The position numbers were made by a program, and so were the translations under genes. Shown piece after piece: positions 22,799 through 31,627 of a stretch of 64,000 bases of DNA. Within the stretch, counting starts at the first letter, position 1. Each line of letters begins with the position of its first letter. Source of the stretch: Burkholderiaceae bacterium (GTDB lineage: Bacteria; Pseudomonadota; Gammaproteobacteria; Burkholderiales; Burkholderiaceae_E); NCBI GenBank assembly GCA_019635275.1, contig JAHBZV010000001.1:1-64000 (forward strand), read 5' to 3'. The notes beneath the pieces were generated by a model. It was not told the origin of the DNA, ran no database searches, and saw only the letters and a program-made list of their open reading frames with translations.

Positions 22799-23194
22799 CT
22801 ATTGCCGCGTCATCTGGACCTTCCAGCCGTTGCCCATCGCGCCCTGGAGGTTGTTGTCGTCGACGCGGTTCATCGTGACCGAGAAGTCGGGGCAGCCCGC
22901 AAGCACCTTCGAGCGAATCACGCGGAACACCAGCTTCTCGGGCGTGGCGGACCTCACGACGATCGGGGCCTCGCGGCCCGCACACGGGTCGCGCGAATCG
23001 CGGGCCTCCGTCTTCCAGGCGCCGCCGTCGTCCTTCACGTCGACCGTGCCCTGCACCTGGACCCTGTTGGTCGCGTCGAACTGCATCTTCCAGGTGCCGT
23101 TGTGCGGATTGCCGGCTTGCGCGAACGCGTCGGCGCCCTGCAGGCCGAGGGCGATCAGCGCGAGCGGAAGCAGCGATGGGCTGGCGTGGCGCAT
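22799..23194 (-). CDS. small exported protein of unknown function
   Basis: A 131-residue protein: RHASPSLLPLALIALGLQGA with cleavage near FAQA is a signal peptide. The mature region NPHNGTWKMQFDATNRVQVQ, a central DPCAGREAPIVVRSATPEKL and LAGCPDFSVTMNRVDDN is beta-rich with two Cys that may pair. This is the style of small periplasmic lipid- or stress-related proteins. No function is known. GGAG lies 8 bases before the ATG at 23194. It is convergent with the MetE-like gene and follows the AmiC-like gene by 50 bases on the same strand. Confidence 0.7.
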   Translation of the reverse strand: MRHASPSLLPLALIALGLQGADAFAQAGNPHNGTWKMQFDATNRVQVQGTVDVKDDGGAWKTEARDSRDPCAGREAPIVVRSATPEKLVFRVIRSKVLAGCPDFSVTMNRVDDNNLQGAMGNGWKVQMTRQ

Positions 23195-23244
23195 GGTGGC
23201 TACTCCGGATGAAAGGATGCAGCGCTCGCGCCGGCCGCGCCGGC

Positions 23245-24396
23245 TCAGCCGCTGCCCTCGAGCGTCTGGATGACGCGAAACCGCATGCCGTCGGCCTGCG
23301 CGAGGTAGATCGGCATCGCCTTGTCGGCGTTGCTGCGCCAGCGCGTGGCGCGAACGCTCTCGAAAGCCACCGACCCGTTGTCGCGCTGCCGGTGATCGAG
23401 CAGGCCGCGCAGGAACGCGACCCCCTCGTAGGTCGATTGTCCGAGCGCGTTGAGCACCGGCGCGCGCTCGCCGAAGCGCGACCAGTAGCGCTCGCGAAAC
23501 GCGCCGTTGCCGTCGGTATCGAGCGACCCGAAGTAGCCCGAGGCGACGAACAGCCCTTCGGTGTGCTCCGGGCCGATCGCCAGCAGCCCGTTCTCCTCGA
23601 TCGCGCACGACAGCCGGATCGCCTGGCGCGCGAGGCCCGACTCGCCGAACGCACGGCTGAAGTCCACCGCGTCCTGGCCGACGAGCGACATCAGCACCGC
23701 CTGCGCGCGGCTGCGCCGGATGTCGTCGACCAGCTGCTCGACGTCGCAGCTGCCGATCGGCACGTAGCGGCTGCCGACCACTTCGCAACCCGCCTTCGCG
23801 AGCGCCGTGGCCGCCAGCGCGTGCGAGCGCCGCGGCCAGCAGTAGTCGTTGCCCACCATGTACCAGCGCCGCAGCGCGTAGCGGCGCGTGAGCCAGTCGA
23901 TCGCGGGCAGCAGCTGGTGCCGTGGCGTCTCGCCGATCGCCATCACGCCCGCGGGCATCGCGCCGCCTTCGTAGAGCGGCGTGTAGACGAACGGAAGCGT
24001 GCCGTCGAGCTGTCCGATGACGCGCTCGCGCACCGAACTGGTGTGCATGCCGACCAGCGACTCGACCGCGCCGTCGCCGATCAGCTGCTCGATCTGCGCC
24101 TCGAGCGCGTCCGATTCGTCGCTCGCGTCGATCACCGTGAGGTTGACGCGGCGCCCGCGCACGCCGCCCGCGGCGTTCCACTCCTCGGTAGCGAGCGTTG
24201 CGCAGGCCAGGCACGACGGTCCCCAGATGCCGGCGGTGCCGGACATCGGGATCAGCATGCCGACACGGTACTCGTCGACGTCGAGCTCGACGTCGTCGAT
24301 GCGGCGCGCGAGCGGGCCGGGAGCCCTGCGGCTCGATGCCGGGCGTTCGCGCCCGCTGACCTCGAATCCGGTACGCGCCAGCCCCTGATGCCCCAT
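23245..24396 (-). CDS. AmiC-like amide-binding protein without signal peptide
   Basis: A 383-residue periplasmic-binding-protein fold (type 1). YRVGMLIPMSGTAGIWGPSC opens the first lobe. ATEEWNAAGGVRGRRVNLTV, FVYTPLYEGGAMPAGVMAIG, WYMVGNDYCWPRRSHALAAT and FVASGYFGSLDTDGNGAFRE follow the order of AmiC and UrtA/FmdD proteins. With the ATG at 24396 (GGAG 5 bases upstream) there is no signal peptide or lipobox, only a polar 50-residue lead. This points to a cytoplasmic ligand sensor like AmiC of Pseudomonas, which holds back the antiterminator AmiR until it binds amide. No AmiR gene is here. It is followed on the same strand by a small exported protein and preceded by an amidase. Confidence 0.75.
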   Translation of the reverse strand: MGHQGLARTGFEVSGRERPASSRRAPGPLARRIDDVELDVDEYRVGMLIPMSGTAGIWGPSCLACATLATEEWNAAGGVRGRRVNLTVIDASDESDALEAQIEQLIGDGAVESLVGMHTSSVRERVIGQLDGTLPFVYTPLYEGGAMPAGVMAIGETPRHQLLPAIDWLTRRYALRRWYMVGNDYCWPRRSHALAATALAKAGCEVVGSRYVPIGSCDVEQLVDDIRRSRAQAVLMSLVGQDAVDFSRAFGESGLARQAIRLSCAIEENGLLAIGPEHTEGLFVASGYFGSLDTDGNGAFRERYWSRFGERAPVLNALGQSTYEGVAFLRGLLDHRQRDNGSVAFESVRATRWRSNADKAMPIYLAQADGMRFRVIQTLEGSG

Positions 24397-24595
24397 CGCC
24401 GCTCCATGGAAGAAACGTGGTTGTACCGCAATCCGGCGCGGCGCAATACCCCCGGATACCCGGCAACGATGCCGTGCTGCAGCATGGTGCGCGCGACCTT
24501 CCTTCGGCGCCGTTGGACACTGCGCTGCAACATCCATGCCGGGACGGCGGCGCAGCGGACGCCTCGCCCGGCGTGCCCGTCGCGGGTGCCGCAGT

Positions 24596-25996
24596 TCAGT
24601 GCGCCGGGTGCCTGCGATGCCAGGCCGTCTCGCGCTGGAACGCGCGCCCGGCGCGCACCAGCAGCTGCTCGCGCCAGTGGCCGGCGACGAGCTGGATCGC
24701 CACCGGCGTACCCCGCGTCGTGAAGCCGGCGGGCAGGGTGATCGTCGGGTGGCCGCTCATGTCGAACGGGGCGGTGAAGCGGATCAGCGCCGCGAGGCCT
24801 TCGGGCGCCGCGATCGTCGCGTCGAGCTGCTCGATCGTCGGCGACGCGAACGGCTGCACCGGCACCAGCAGCAGGTCGACGTCGTCGAACAGCGCCGCGA
24901 AGCGCCCGGCGAAGTCGCGCCGGCGCACGAGGATGCGCTGGTACTCCATGCCCGGGAGCTTGCGCCCGTCGTCGAGGAAGCCCGCCAGCGCGGGCCCGTA
25001 GGCGGCCTTGCTCGCGGGGTAGGTACGCTCGTGCGCCACGGCGGCCTCGACGGCGCAGTTCGGTCCCCAGTCGGCCAGCGCGTGCCCGGTGTCGGGGAAC
25101 GCCACGGTCCGCACGCTGGCGCCCAGTGCGCGCAGCACCGCCAGCGCGTCGCGCATCGCCTGCGCCGTGGGCGCGTCGACGTCGGTGCCGGAGAAATGCT
25201 CGTCGATGCCGACGCGCAGCGTGCGCAGGTCGCTGTCGAGCCCGGCGAGGTAGTCGGGCACCGGCTCGCGGGAAGCGGTGGGGTCGTTCGGGTCAGCGCC
25301 GGCGATGATGCCGAGCACGGCGCCCGCGTCGGCCGCGCTGCGGCACATGGGCCCGAAGTGATCCAGCGAGGCGGCCAGCTCGAACGCGCCGTAGCGCGAC
25401 ACTCGTCCCCAGGTGGGCTTCAGGCCGGTGACGCCGTTGGCGGCCGAAGGAAAGCGGATCGATCCGCCGGTGTCCGAGCCGAGCGACGCGAAGCACAGGC
25501 CGGCCGCAGTGGCGACGCCCGAGCCGCTCGATGACGCGCCCGACCAGTGCTCGGGGTGCCAGGGGTTCACCGGCGGCGGCACCGACGGGTGGTGCACGAC
25601 CAGCGCGCCCTCGGTGAGCTGCAGCTTGCCCAGCAGCACGGCGCCGGCGTCGCGCAGCCGCGTCACGACGGTGCCGTCGAACGCGGGGCGAAAGTCGCGG
25701 TGCAGCGGCATGCCCGCCGCGGTCGGCACGCCGCGCGTGAAGCAGAGGTCCTTCAGCGCGATCGGCACGCCGTGCAGCGGGCCGAGGATCTGGCGCCGCA
25801 TGATGCGCTCCTCGGCCCTGCGCGCCTGCTCGAGCGCGAGCTCGGGCGTGATCGTCGCGTAGGCATGCAGCCTTGGGTCGAGCGCCGCGATCCGGCGCAG
25901 CATCGCCTCGGCGACCTCCACCGGCGAGACCTTGCGCGCGTGCAGCAGCTTCGCCAGCTCGGTGGCCTCGAGGTAGTGCAGGTCGTCGCCGCTCAT
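24596..25996 (-). CDS. amidase signature-family amidase
   Basis: A 466-residue enzyme that hydrolyses a carboxamide to acid and ammonia. The catalytic triad of the family is visible: Lys in GVPIALKDLCFTRGVPTAAG, the cis-Ser in WSGASSSGSGVATAAGLCFA, and the nucleophile Ser in SLGSDTGGSIRFPSAANGVT. The start at 25996 has GGAG 7 bases upstream and the normal family lead (LHYLEATELAKLLHARKVSP). The frame is open further upstream but overlaps the MarR gene there. It faces the MarR gene across 83 bases, which suggests control by it. A second, fused amidase is encoded at 33399-34916. Confidence 0.9.
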   Translation of the reverse strand: MSGDDLHYLEATELAKLLHARKVSPVEVAEAMLRRIAALDPRLHAYATITPELALEQARRAEERIMRRQILGPLHGVPIALKDLCFTRGVPTAAGMPLHRDFRPAFDGTVVTRLRDAGAVLLGKLQLTEGALVVHHPSVPPPVNPWHPEHWSGASSSGSGVATAAGLCFASLGSDTGGSIRFPSAANGVTGLKPTWGRVSRYGAFELAASLDHFGPMCRSAADAGAVLGIIAGADPNDPTASREPVPDYLAGLDSDLRTLRVGIDEHFSGTDVDAPTAQAMRDALAVLRALGASVRTVAFPDTGHALADWGPNCAVEAAVAHERTYPASKAAYGPALAGFLDDGRKLPGMEYQRILVRRRDFAGRFAALFDDVDLLLVPVQPFASPTIEQLDATIAAPEGLAALIRFTAPFDMSGHPTITLPAGFTTRGTPVAIQLVAGHWREQLLVRAGRAFQRETAWHRRHPAH

Positions 25997-26079
25997 CGGC
26001 CGCTCCGTCGTGTGAACCCTTGCGATTCGTCGGGACGTGCTTGGCGGTTCGCGCCGTCGCGGCCTAGAATGGCGCCGCC

Positions 26080-26523
26080 ATGCCCAAGCCAGCCAGGAAA
26101 CCGGCCGTCGGTGCGTCGTTGCAGAGCCTGCTCTCGGAAGCGAGCCGGCGCGCGACGGCCGATCTCGAGCGCGTGCTCGGCCCCGAAGGGGTGCCGGTCG
26201 AGTTCTGGCGGGTGCTCGAGGTGCTGGCCGACGAGAGCGGCCGCCCGATGTCGGCGCTCGCCGAGGCGCTGTCGATGAAGTTGCCATCGCTCTCGAAGCT
26301 GATCGACCGCATGGTGGCCAGCGCGCTCGTGCAGCGCGCACCCGATCCGCTCGACCAGCGCCGCGTGCTGGTCTACATCTCCGACCTCGGCCTGGCGCGT
26401 GTGCGGCAGCTGCAGGGCACCGTGCGGCGGCAGCGCTCGTCGCTCGAGTCGTCGCTCGGGCGCGACGAGGGCCGCGAACTGAAGCGCCTGCTCGAGGCGT
26501 TCATCCGCGAGCACCGTTCCTGA
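26080..26523 (+). CDS. MarR-family transcriptional regulator
   Basis: A 147-residue winged-helix dimer. SRRATADLERVLGPEGVPVE is the dimer helix. WRVLEVLADESGRPMSALAE, SMKLPSLSKLIDRMVASALV (recognition helix) and RAPDPLDQRRVLVYISDLGL (wing, with the conserved D-x-R-R) follow. MarR proteins are usually repressors released by phenolic or acidic small molecules. It is divergent from the amidase and upstream of the flotillin and transporter genes, so it may control the locus. The paired repeats at 26684-26723 are a possible target. Confidence 0.9.
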   Translation: MPKPARKPAVGASLQSLLSEASRRATADLERVLGPEGVPVEFWRVLEVLADESGRPMSALAEALSMKLPSLSKLIDRMVASALVQRAPDPLDQRRVLVYISDLGLARVRQLQGTVRRQRSSLESSLGRDEGRELKRLLEAFIREHRS

Positions 26524-26683
26524 GGCGCGCGCGCCGCGCGCCCGATTCGTTCTCCGTCTCATCGCCGTTCCTCCGCCGCCGCGACGTCGCCCCTGCGGCG
26601 CGCCCGATCGCGCGCCGCGCATCCCGTTGCGCGGCGTGCCGCTCGCGAGCGCGGCGCCGTCAGTGCGCCGCTGAACGCGAAGG

Positions 26684-26723
26684 ATACTTGAAACGGAAAA
26701 CAAAATACTTGACAAGGAAAACA
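26684..26723 (+). promoter_or_regulatory. two direct repeats spaced 21 bases, likely regulator binding sites
   Basis: ATACTTGAAACGGAAAACA (26684-26702) and ATACTTGACAAGGAAAACA (26705-26723) match at 16 of 19 positions and start 21 bases apart, two helical turns. The second copy contains a consensus -35 hexamer TTGACA (26709-26714), though no good -10 lies 17 bases on. They stand out as AT-rich in a GC-rich gap, 60 bases before the flotillin start. The arrangement fits cooperative binding of a regulator over a promoter. Confidence 0.6.
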
Positions 26724-26782
26724 TCTGCGGCAGACACTGAAACGGCCCTTGCGTTTCGGCACGCACTTCTTTCGGGGAAGTC

Positions 26783-28402
26783 ATGGTTCTGCTCGGCTGG
26801 CTGTTCGGGATCATCGTCGCGATCGTCGTCATCGCCGTCGGCGTCGCGTTCCTCAACCGCTTCTATCGCAAGTCCACGCGCGACACCGCGCTGGTGCGAA
26901 CCGGCTTTGGCGGCCAGAAGATCGTCCTGTCGGGCGGCTGCCTGGCGCTGCCGTTCCTGCACCGGGTCGAAGAGATCAACATGCGCACGATCCGCGTCGA
27001 GGTGCGCCGCACCGGCGACAAGTCGCTGATCACCGCCGACCGCATCCGCGTCGACGTCGAGCTCGAGTTCTACGTCCGCGTGCAGCCGTCGGTCGAGGGC
27101 GTGGCCACCGCTGCGCAGGCGCTCGGCGCGCGCGCGCTCAATCCCGACGGCATCCGCAACCTGCTCGAGGGCCGTTTCATCGACGCGCTGCAGTCGGTGG
27201 CGGCCGCGCAGACGATGGACAGCCTGCACGAGCAGCGCGGCGAGTTCGTCCGCCACGTCGGCGAGCAGGTGCGCGAGAACCTCTCGCACAACGGCGTGCT
27301 GCTCGACTCGGTCTCGCTCACCCGGCTCGACCAGGCGCCGTTCGCGTCGCTCGACGAGAACAACGCGTTCAACGCGGTGGGGATGCGCAAGCTCTCCGAG
27401 ATCATCTCGTCGAACAAGAAGAAGCGCACCGAGATCGAGGCCGAGGCCGAGATCGCCGTGCGGCAGACGCAGCTCGAGGCCACCAAGCGGCGCCTGAACC
27501 TGATGCAGCAGGAAGAGCAGGCGCAGATCGAGCAGCGCCTGGAGATCGAGAAGATCAAGTCGGCCAGCGACGCCGAGGCCGCGAAGGCGCGCGAGGACGC
27601 GCTGATCGCCAGCGAGAACGCCCGCCTCACGCGCGAAAAGGAGACCCGGGTCATCGAGATCACCAAGCAGCGCGAGATCCGCCGGATGGAGATCGAGGCG
27701 CAGCTCAACGCCGAGGCGCACAAGGTCGATTCGGCGATCAAGCTCGCAGAGAAGCACGCGGCCGAGGCGAAGGCGCAGGCGCAAGCCGAACTCGCGCGCA
27801 CCGAGATCGTGCTCGCGCAGGAGCACGTGCAGACCGAGCGCGAGCGCGCCATCATCGAGCGCTCGCGCGAGATGGCGGTCAAGCGCGAACAGGAGGCCGG
27901 CGAGGTCGCGGCGGCCAAGGCCGGCACCGAGGCCGACGTGCTGATCCGCCGCGCGCAGGCCGAAGCGCAGGCGGTGCGCACCCGGGCCGAGGCCGAGCGT
28001 CTTCGCATGCTCGCCGAGTCGGAGGGCAGCCGCGCGCTGATCGACGCAGAGAACTCGCGCAGCGACAGTCTGATGAAGCTGCAGCTCGAGCGCTACCGCC
28101 TCGACAAGATGCCGGAGATCGTCGCGCAGATGATGAAGCCGGCCGAGAAGATCGACAGCATCCGCATCCACCAGGTCAGCGGCTTCGGCGGCGCGCCGGG
28201 CGCCGGCAACGGCGGCGACGCCGCCGCGCGGCCGCCGGTCAACCAGGTGATGGACAGCATCATGGGCATGGCGCTGCAGCTGCCGGCCCTGAAGAGCATC
28301 GGCGACTCGATCGGCGTCGACTTCTCGTCGGCGATCAAGGCCACCACCGGCGACGGCCACGGCGGCGAGCCCGCTGGCGACCGCCCCGCGGGCGGCAGCT
28401 GA
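26783..28402 (+). CDS. flotillin/SPFH-domain membrane protein (YqiK-like)
   Basis: A 539-residue protein. A single N-terminal hydrophobic helix (LGWLFGIIVAIVVIAVGVAF) anchors it in the inner membrane. The SPFH domain follows (RDTALVRTGFGGQKIVLSGG, with FVRHVGEQVRENLSHNGVLL near residue 165). From residue 215 to 430 it is a long Glu/Ala/Arg coiled coil (for example AEAEIAVRQTQLEATKRRLN). The end is Gly/Ala-rich. Bacterial flotillins organise membrane microdomains and help assemble membrane complexes. Its place between the regulator and a transporter operon suggests a role with that transporter, but this is inference. Confidence 0.9.
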   Translation: MVLLGWLFGIIVAIVVIAVGVAFLNRFYRKSTRDTALVRTGFGGQKIVLSGGCLALPFLHRVEEINMRTIRVEVRRTGDKSLITADRIRVDVELEFYVRVQPSVEGVATAAQALGARALNPDGIRNLLEGRFIDALQSVAAAQTMDSLHEQRGEFVRHVGEQVRENLSHNGVLLDSVSLTRLDQAPFASLDENNAFNAVGMRKLSEIISSNKKKRTEIEAEAEIAVRQTQLEATKRRLNLMQQEEQAQIEQRLEIEKIKSASDAEAAKAREDALIASENARLTREKETRVIEITKQREIRRMEIEAQLNAEAHKVDSAIKLAEKHAAEAKAQAQAELARTEIVLAQEHVQTERERAIIERSREMAVKREQEAGEVAAAKAGTEADVLIRRAQAEAQAVRTRAEAERLRMLAESEGSRALIDAENSRSDSLMKLQLERYRLDKMPEIVAQMMKPAEKIDSIRIHQVSGFGGAPGAGNGGDAAARPPVNQVMDSIMGMALQLPALKSIGDSIGVDFSSAIKATTGDGHGGEPAGDRPAGGS

Positions 28403-28454
28403 GCCGCCGCGCACTCCCTTCCCCACCCCAGACCGTATCGTTCAGGAGACGAGC

Positions 28455-29681
28455 ATGTCACTCACGCGTCGTGAATTCATCGCGGGCGCAGGGTCCGCAG
28501 CACTGGCCGGCGCCGTGCCGCTGCGATCCGCCTTCGCGGCGGGCGCCCCGATCAAGCTCGGCACGCTGCTCGACAATTCGGGCAACCTCGACCTCTACGG
28601 CAAGCCGATGTCGATGGCCACGACGATGGCGGTCGAGGAGATCAACGCGGCCGGCGGCCTGCTCGGCCGCAAGATCCAGCTCATCCAGTACGACACGCAG
28701 TCGGACATCGCGCTGTACACCAAGTTCGCGCAGCAGCTGGTGCGCGACGACAAGGTCGACGTCGTCCACGGCGGCATCACGTCGGCCTCGCGCGAAGCGA
28801 TCCGGCAGGTGTTCCGGCGCTCGAACACGCTGTACTTCTACAACATCCTGTACGAAGGCGGCGTCTGCGATCGCAACACGATCGTCACCGGCACCACGCC
28901 GGCGCAGGTCGTCGAGCCGGTGATCGACCTGGCGATGAAGAAGTGGGGCGACAAGGTCTACATCCTGGCCGCCGACTACAACTACGGCCAGATCACCGCG
29001 AAGTGGATCGCCCACTACGTGGCGCAGCGCAAGGGCACGACGCTGAAGACCGACTTCTTCCCGCTCGACGTCTCCGACTTCGGCTCGACGATCGCCAAGA
29101 TCCAGCAGGAGAAGCCGTCGTTCGTCGTCTCCGCGCTGGTGGGCGGCGCGCACATGTCGTTCTACCGCCAGTGGGCAGCGTCGGGCATGAACAAGAAGAT
29201 CCCGCTCGCCGCGACGGTGTTCGGCGTGGGCAACGAGCAGATGGCGCTGTCGGCGGCCGAAGGCGACGGCATCCTGATCGCCGGCAACTACAGCCAGGAG
29301 GCCGACACGCCGGCGAACAAGGACTTCCTCGCGCGCTGGCAGAAGCGCTTCGGCGACCCGAAGGTCGTGCACGAGATCGCGGTCTCGCAGTACCAGGGCA
29401 TCATGCTCTGGGCCGAGGCGGTCAGGAAGGCCGGTTCGGTCAAGCACGACGCGGTGATCAAGGCGCTCGAGTCGGGCGTCAAGATCGAGGGCCCGGCCGG
29501 TACGGTGGCGCTCGACGCGAAGACCCACCACGCGTCGCTCGACATCAACGTGATGGAAGTGAAGAACCAGAGGCTCACCATCCTGCAGACGGTCAAGCAG
29601 CGTCCGCCCAGTGACACCGCCCAGTACTGCGACCTTCAGAAGAACCCGAAGGAGAACAAGCAGTTCGAGGTGAAGATCTGA
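28455..29681 (+). CDS. ABC transporter substrate-binding protein, amide/urea type, Tat-exported
   Basis: A 408-residue type 1 binding protein. The start SLTRREFIAGAGSAALAGAV is a twin-arginine signal (R-R-E-F-I) with cleavage near AFA-AG. KLGTLLDNSGNLDLYGKPMS opens the first lobe. AVEEINAAGGLLGRKIQLIQ, YFYNILYEGGVCDRNTIVTG, YILAADYNYGQITAKWIAHY and ISGxxx-like AGNYSQEADTPANKDF match UrtA/FmdD/AmiC-type proteins for urea and short amides. AGGAG precedes the ATG. It heads the transporter operon, 52 bases after the flotillin. Confidence 0.9.
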   Translation: MSLTRREFIAGAGSAALAGAVPLRSAFAAGAPIKLGTLLDNSGNLDLYGKPMSMATTMAVEEINAAGGLLGRKIQLIQYDTQSDIALYTKFAQQLVRDDKVDVVHGGITSASREAIRQVFRRSNTLYFYNILYEGGVCDRNTIVTGTTPAQVVEPVIDLAMKKWGDKVYILAADYNYGQITAKWIAHYVAQRKGTTLKTDFFPLDVSDFGSTIAKIQQEKPSFVVSALVGGAHMSFYRQWAASGMNKKIPLAATVFGVGNEQMALSAAEGDGILIAGNYSQEADTPANKDFLARWQKRFGDPKVVHEIAVSQYQGIMLWAEAVRKAGSVKHDAVIKALESGVKIEGPAGTVALDAKTHHASLDINVMEVKNQRLTILQTVKQRPPSDTAQYCDLQKNPKENKQFEVKI

Positions 29682-29714
29682 CGGATCTTCGGCGCTGCTG
29701 ACGGAGCGATCGCC

Positions 29715-30581
29715 GTGGACTACGCGGGCGTCGTCGTCCTCGAGATCCTGTACATGATCGCCTTCCTGGCGCTGACCAGCGCCGGGCTGGCGATCGTGTT
29801 CGGGATGATGCGGGTCATCAATCTCGCGCACGGCGAGTTCGTGATGCTCGGCGGCTACACGACGATCGCCTGCGCGAAGGCGGGCATCGACATCTACTTC
29901 GCGATGCTCGTGGTCGCGCCGCTGGTGGTGGGCCTCTGGGGGTTGATCGTCGAGCGCCTGATCATCCGCTTCCTCTACGGCCGGATGATCGACACGATGC
30001 TCGCGACCTGGGGCCTGAGCCTGCTGATGGTGGGCGCGGTGACGCTGATCTTCGGCAGCAGCGCGGTCAGCGTGCCCGCGCCGATCCCCGGCTACCAGCT
30101 GGGCAGCTACCAGATGGGCGGCTACAACCTGTTCATCATTGCGGTGGCGATCCTGCTGGTGCTCGCGCTGTGGGCCGTGCTGCGCTTCACGCGCGCCGGG
30201 CTGATCGCGCGTGGCGCGATGCAGGGCGCCGACGTGGTCGCCGCGCTGGGCTACAACCCGCGCAAGGTCTACATGGTCACGTTCACGGCCGGCGCGGCGC
30301 TGTCGGGGCTGGCCGGCGGCGTGCTGGCGCCGCTCACCGGGCTGCTGCCGTCGTCGGGCGGCGCGTACATCGCCAAGGCGTTCATCACGGTCATCACCGG
30401 CGGCGCCGCGGTCATCTCGGGCACGCTGTCCAGCTCGGTGCTGTTCGGCGTGATCAACCAGCTCACGTCGTTCGGCGCGGGCCCCGTGATCGGCGAGATT
30501 GCGATGCTCGTGCTGGCGGTCGTTCTGCTGCGGCTGATGCCGCAGGGCATCACGGGGCGATTCTTTCGCAACGGCACATGA
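29715..30581 (+). CDS. branched-chain amino acid/urea-type ABC permease (LivH/UrtB-like)
   Basis: A 288-residue inner-membrane permease with about eight hydrophobic helices. ALTSAGLAIVFGMMRVINLA followed by H-G-E-F-V-M-L-G is the hallmark of the LivH/UrtB family. The coupling loop is AALGYNPRKVYMVTFTAGAA followed by L-S-G-L-A-G-G. The GTG start has GGAG upstream. The stop overlaps the next start (ATGA). It pairs with the following LivM-like permease to form the channel for the amide or urea-type solute bound by the upstream protein. Confidence 0.9.
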   Translation: MDYAGVVVLEILYMIAFLALTSAGLAIVFGMMRVINLAHGEFVMLGGYTTIACAKAGIDIYFAMLVVAPLVVGLWGLIVERLIIRFLYGRMIDTMLATWGLSLLMVGAVTLIFGSSAVSVPAPIPGYQLGSYQMGGYNLFIIAVAILLVLALWAVLRFTRAGLIARGAMQGADVVAALGYNPRKVYMVTFTAGAALSGLAGGVLAPLTGLLPSSGGAYIAKAFITVITGGAAVISGTLSSSVLFGVINQLTSFGAGPVIGEIAMLVLAVVLLRLMPQGITGRFFRNGT

Positions 30582-31627
30582 CGGGCTGGCGTTCGATCGG
30601 TCGCGTGAGCTGGGGCTGGTTCCTCGCGGCGACGGCGGTGCTCGCGCTGCTGCCGCTCGGCTTCGACACCAACACCATGACGGTGTTGCTGATCTGGGCG
30701 CTGTTCGCGTTGTCGCTCGGGATGATGTGGGGGTTCGCCGGCCTGCTCAGCTTCGGGCACTCGGCGTACTTCGGCCTGGGCGCCTACGCGTACGCGATCT
30801 CGGCGGTGAACATGGGCGAGAGCACGGTGCCGTTGCTGCTCGCGGTGCTGGTGCCGGCGGCGTGCGCCGCAGTCGTCGGCGCGATGATGTTCTACGGCCG
30901 CATCAGCGACGTCTACATGGGCGTCATCACGCTGGTGTTCACGCTGATCCTCTTCAAGTTCATGAGCGCGACTGCCGGTGACGCCTACCGGATCGGCGAC
31001 GCGCGGCTCGGCGGCTTCAACGGCATCCCCGGCTTCCCGACGCTGAACCTGCCGGGGTTCCCCGACGTCTCGCTGTACGGCGTGCCCACCTACTACGTCT
31101 GCGCCGCCGCGCTGCTGCTGTGCTACCTCGGCTGCCGATGGATCCTCGCGCGCTCGTTCGGCCGCGTGCTGGTCGGCATTCGCGAGAACGAGGCGCGCTG
31201 CGAGCTGATGGGCTACGACGTGCCGCTGTACAAGACCGCGATCTTCACGATCAGCGCCGGCATGGCGGGGCTCGCCGGCTGCCTGTTCGCGAACTGGGCC
31301 GAGATCGTCACCCCGGGGCTGTTCAGCCTCGGGCAGGCGGCCGAAGTGCTGATCTGGGTCATCGTCGGCGGGCTGGGCACGCTGATCGGCCCGATTCTCG
31401 GGGCGATGGCGCTCGGCATGGTCAAGCTGCTGCTCGGTCAGCAGACGCTGATCGACAACTCGCTGGTGCTGGGCGCGATCCTGATCGTCGTCGTGCTGGC
31501 GTTGCCGCGCGGCGTCCTGCCCACGCTGCAGCGCGTGCTGGGCTGGCGAGCCCGGTCGCGGCGCAGCAGCGCGAAGGCCGCCGGCGCGCGACGCCGACTC
31601 GGCGGCACGTCGGGAGAGGCCTCGTGA
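30578..31627 (+). CDS. branched-chain amino acid/urea-type ABC permease (LivM/UrtC-like)
   Basis: A 349-residue permease with about ten hydrophobic helices. LIWALFALSLGMMWGFAGLL followed by S-F-G-H-S-A-Y-F-G-L-G-A-Y is the family motif. FGRVLVGIRENEARCELMGY is the coupling loop to the ATPase and AGMAGLAGCLFANWAEIVTP follows. The last 30 residues are very basic and Ala/Arg-rich. It overlaps both neighbours by four bases (ATGA and GTGA), so the operon is tightly coupled. Confidence 0.9.
   Translation: MTGWRSIGRVSWGWFLAATAVLALLPLGFDTNTMTVLLIWALFALSLGMMWGFAGLLSFGHSAYFGLGAYAYAISAVNMGESTVPLLLAVLVPAACAAVVGAMMFYGRISDVYMGVITLVFTLILFKFMSATAGDAYRIGDARLGGFNGIPGFPTLNLPGFPDVSLYGVPTYYVCAAALLLCYLGCRWILARSFGRVLVGIRENEARCELMGYDVPLYKTAIFTISAGMAGLAGCLFANWAEIVTPGLFSLGQAAEVLIWVIVGGLGTLIGPILGAMALGMVKLLLGQQTLIDNSLVLGAILIVVVLALPRGVLPTLQRVLGWRARSRRSSAKAAGARRRLGGTSGEAS

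Noticed and set aside
26524..26682. GC-rich alternating stretch after the MarR gene as a terminator
   Set aside because: Runs of GCGCGC can fold, but no T-run or well-defined stem and loop is present.
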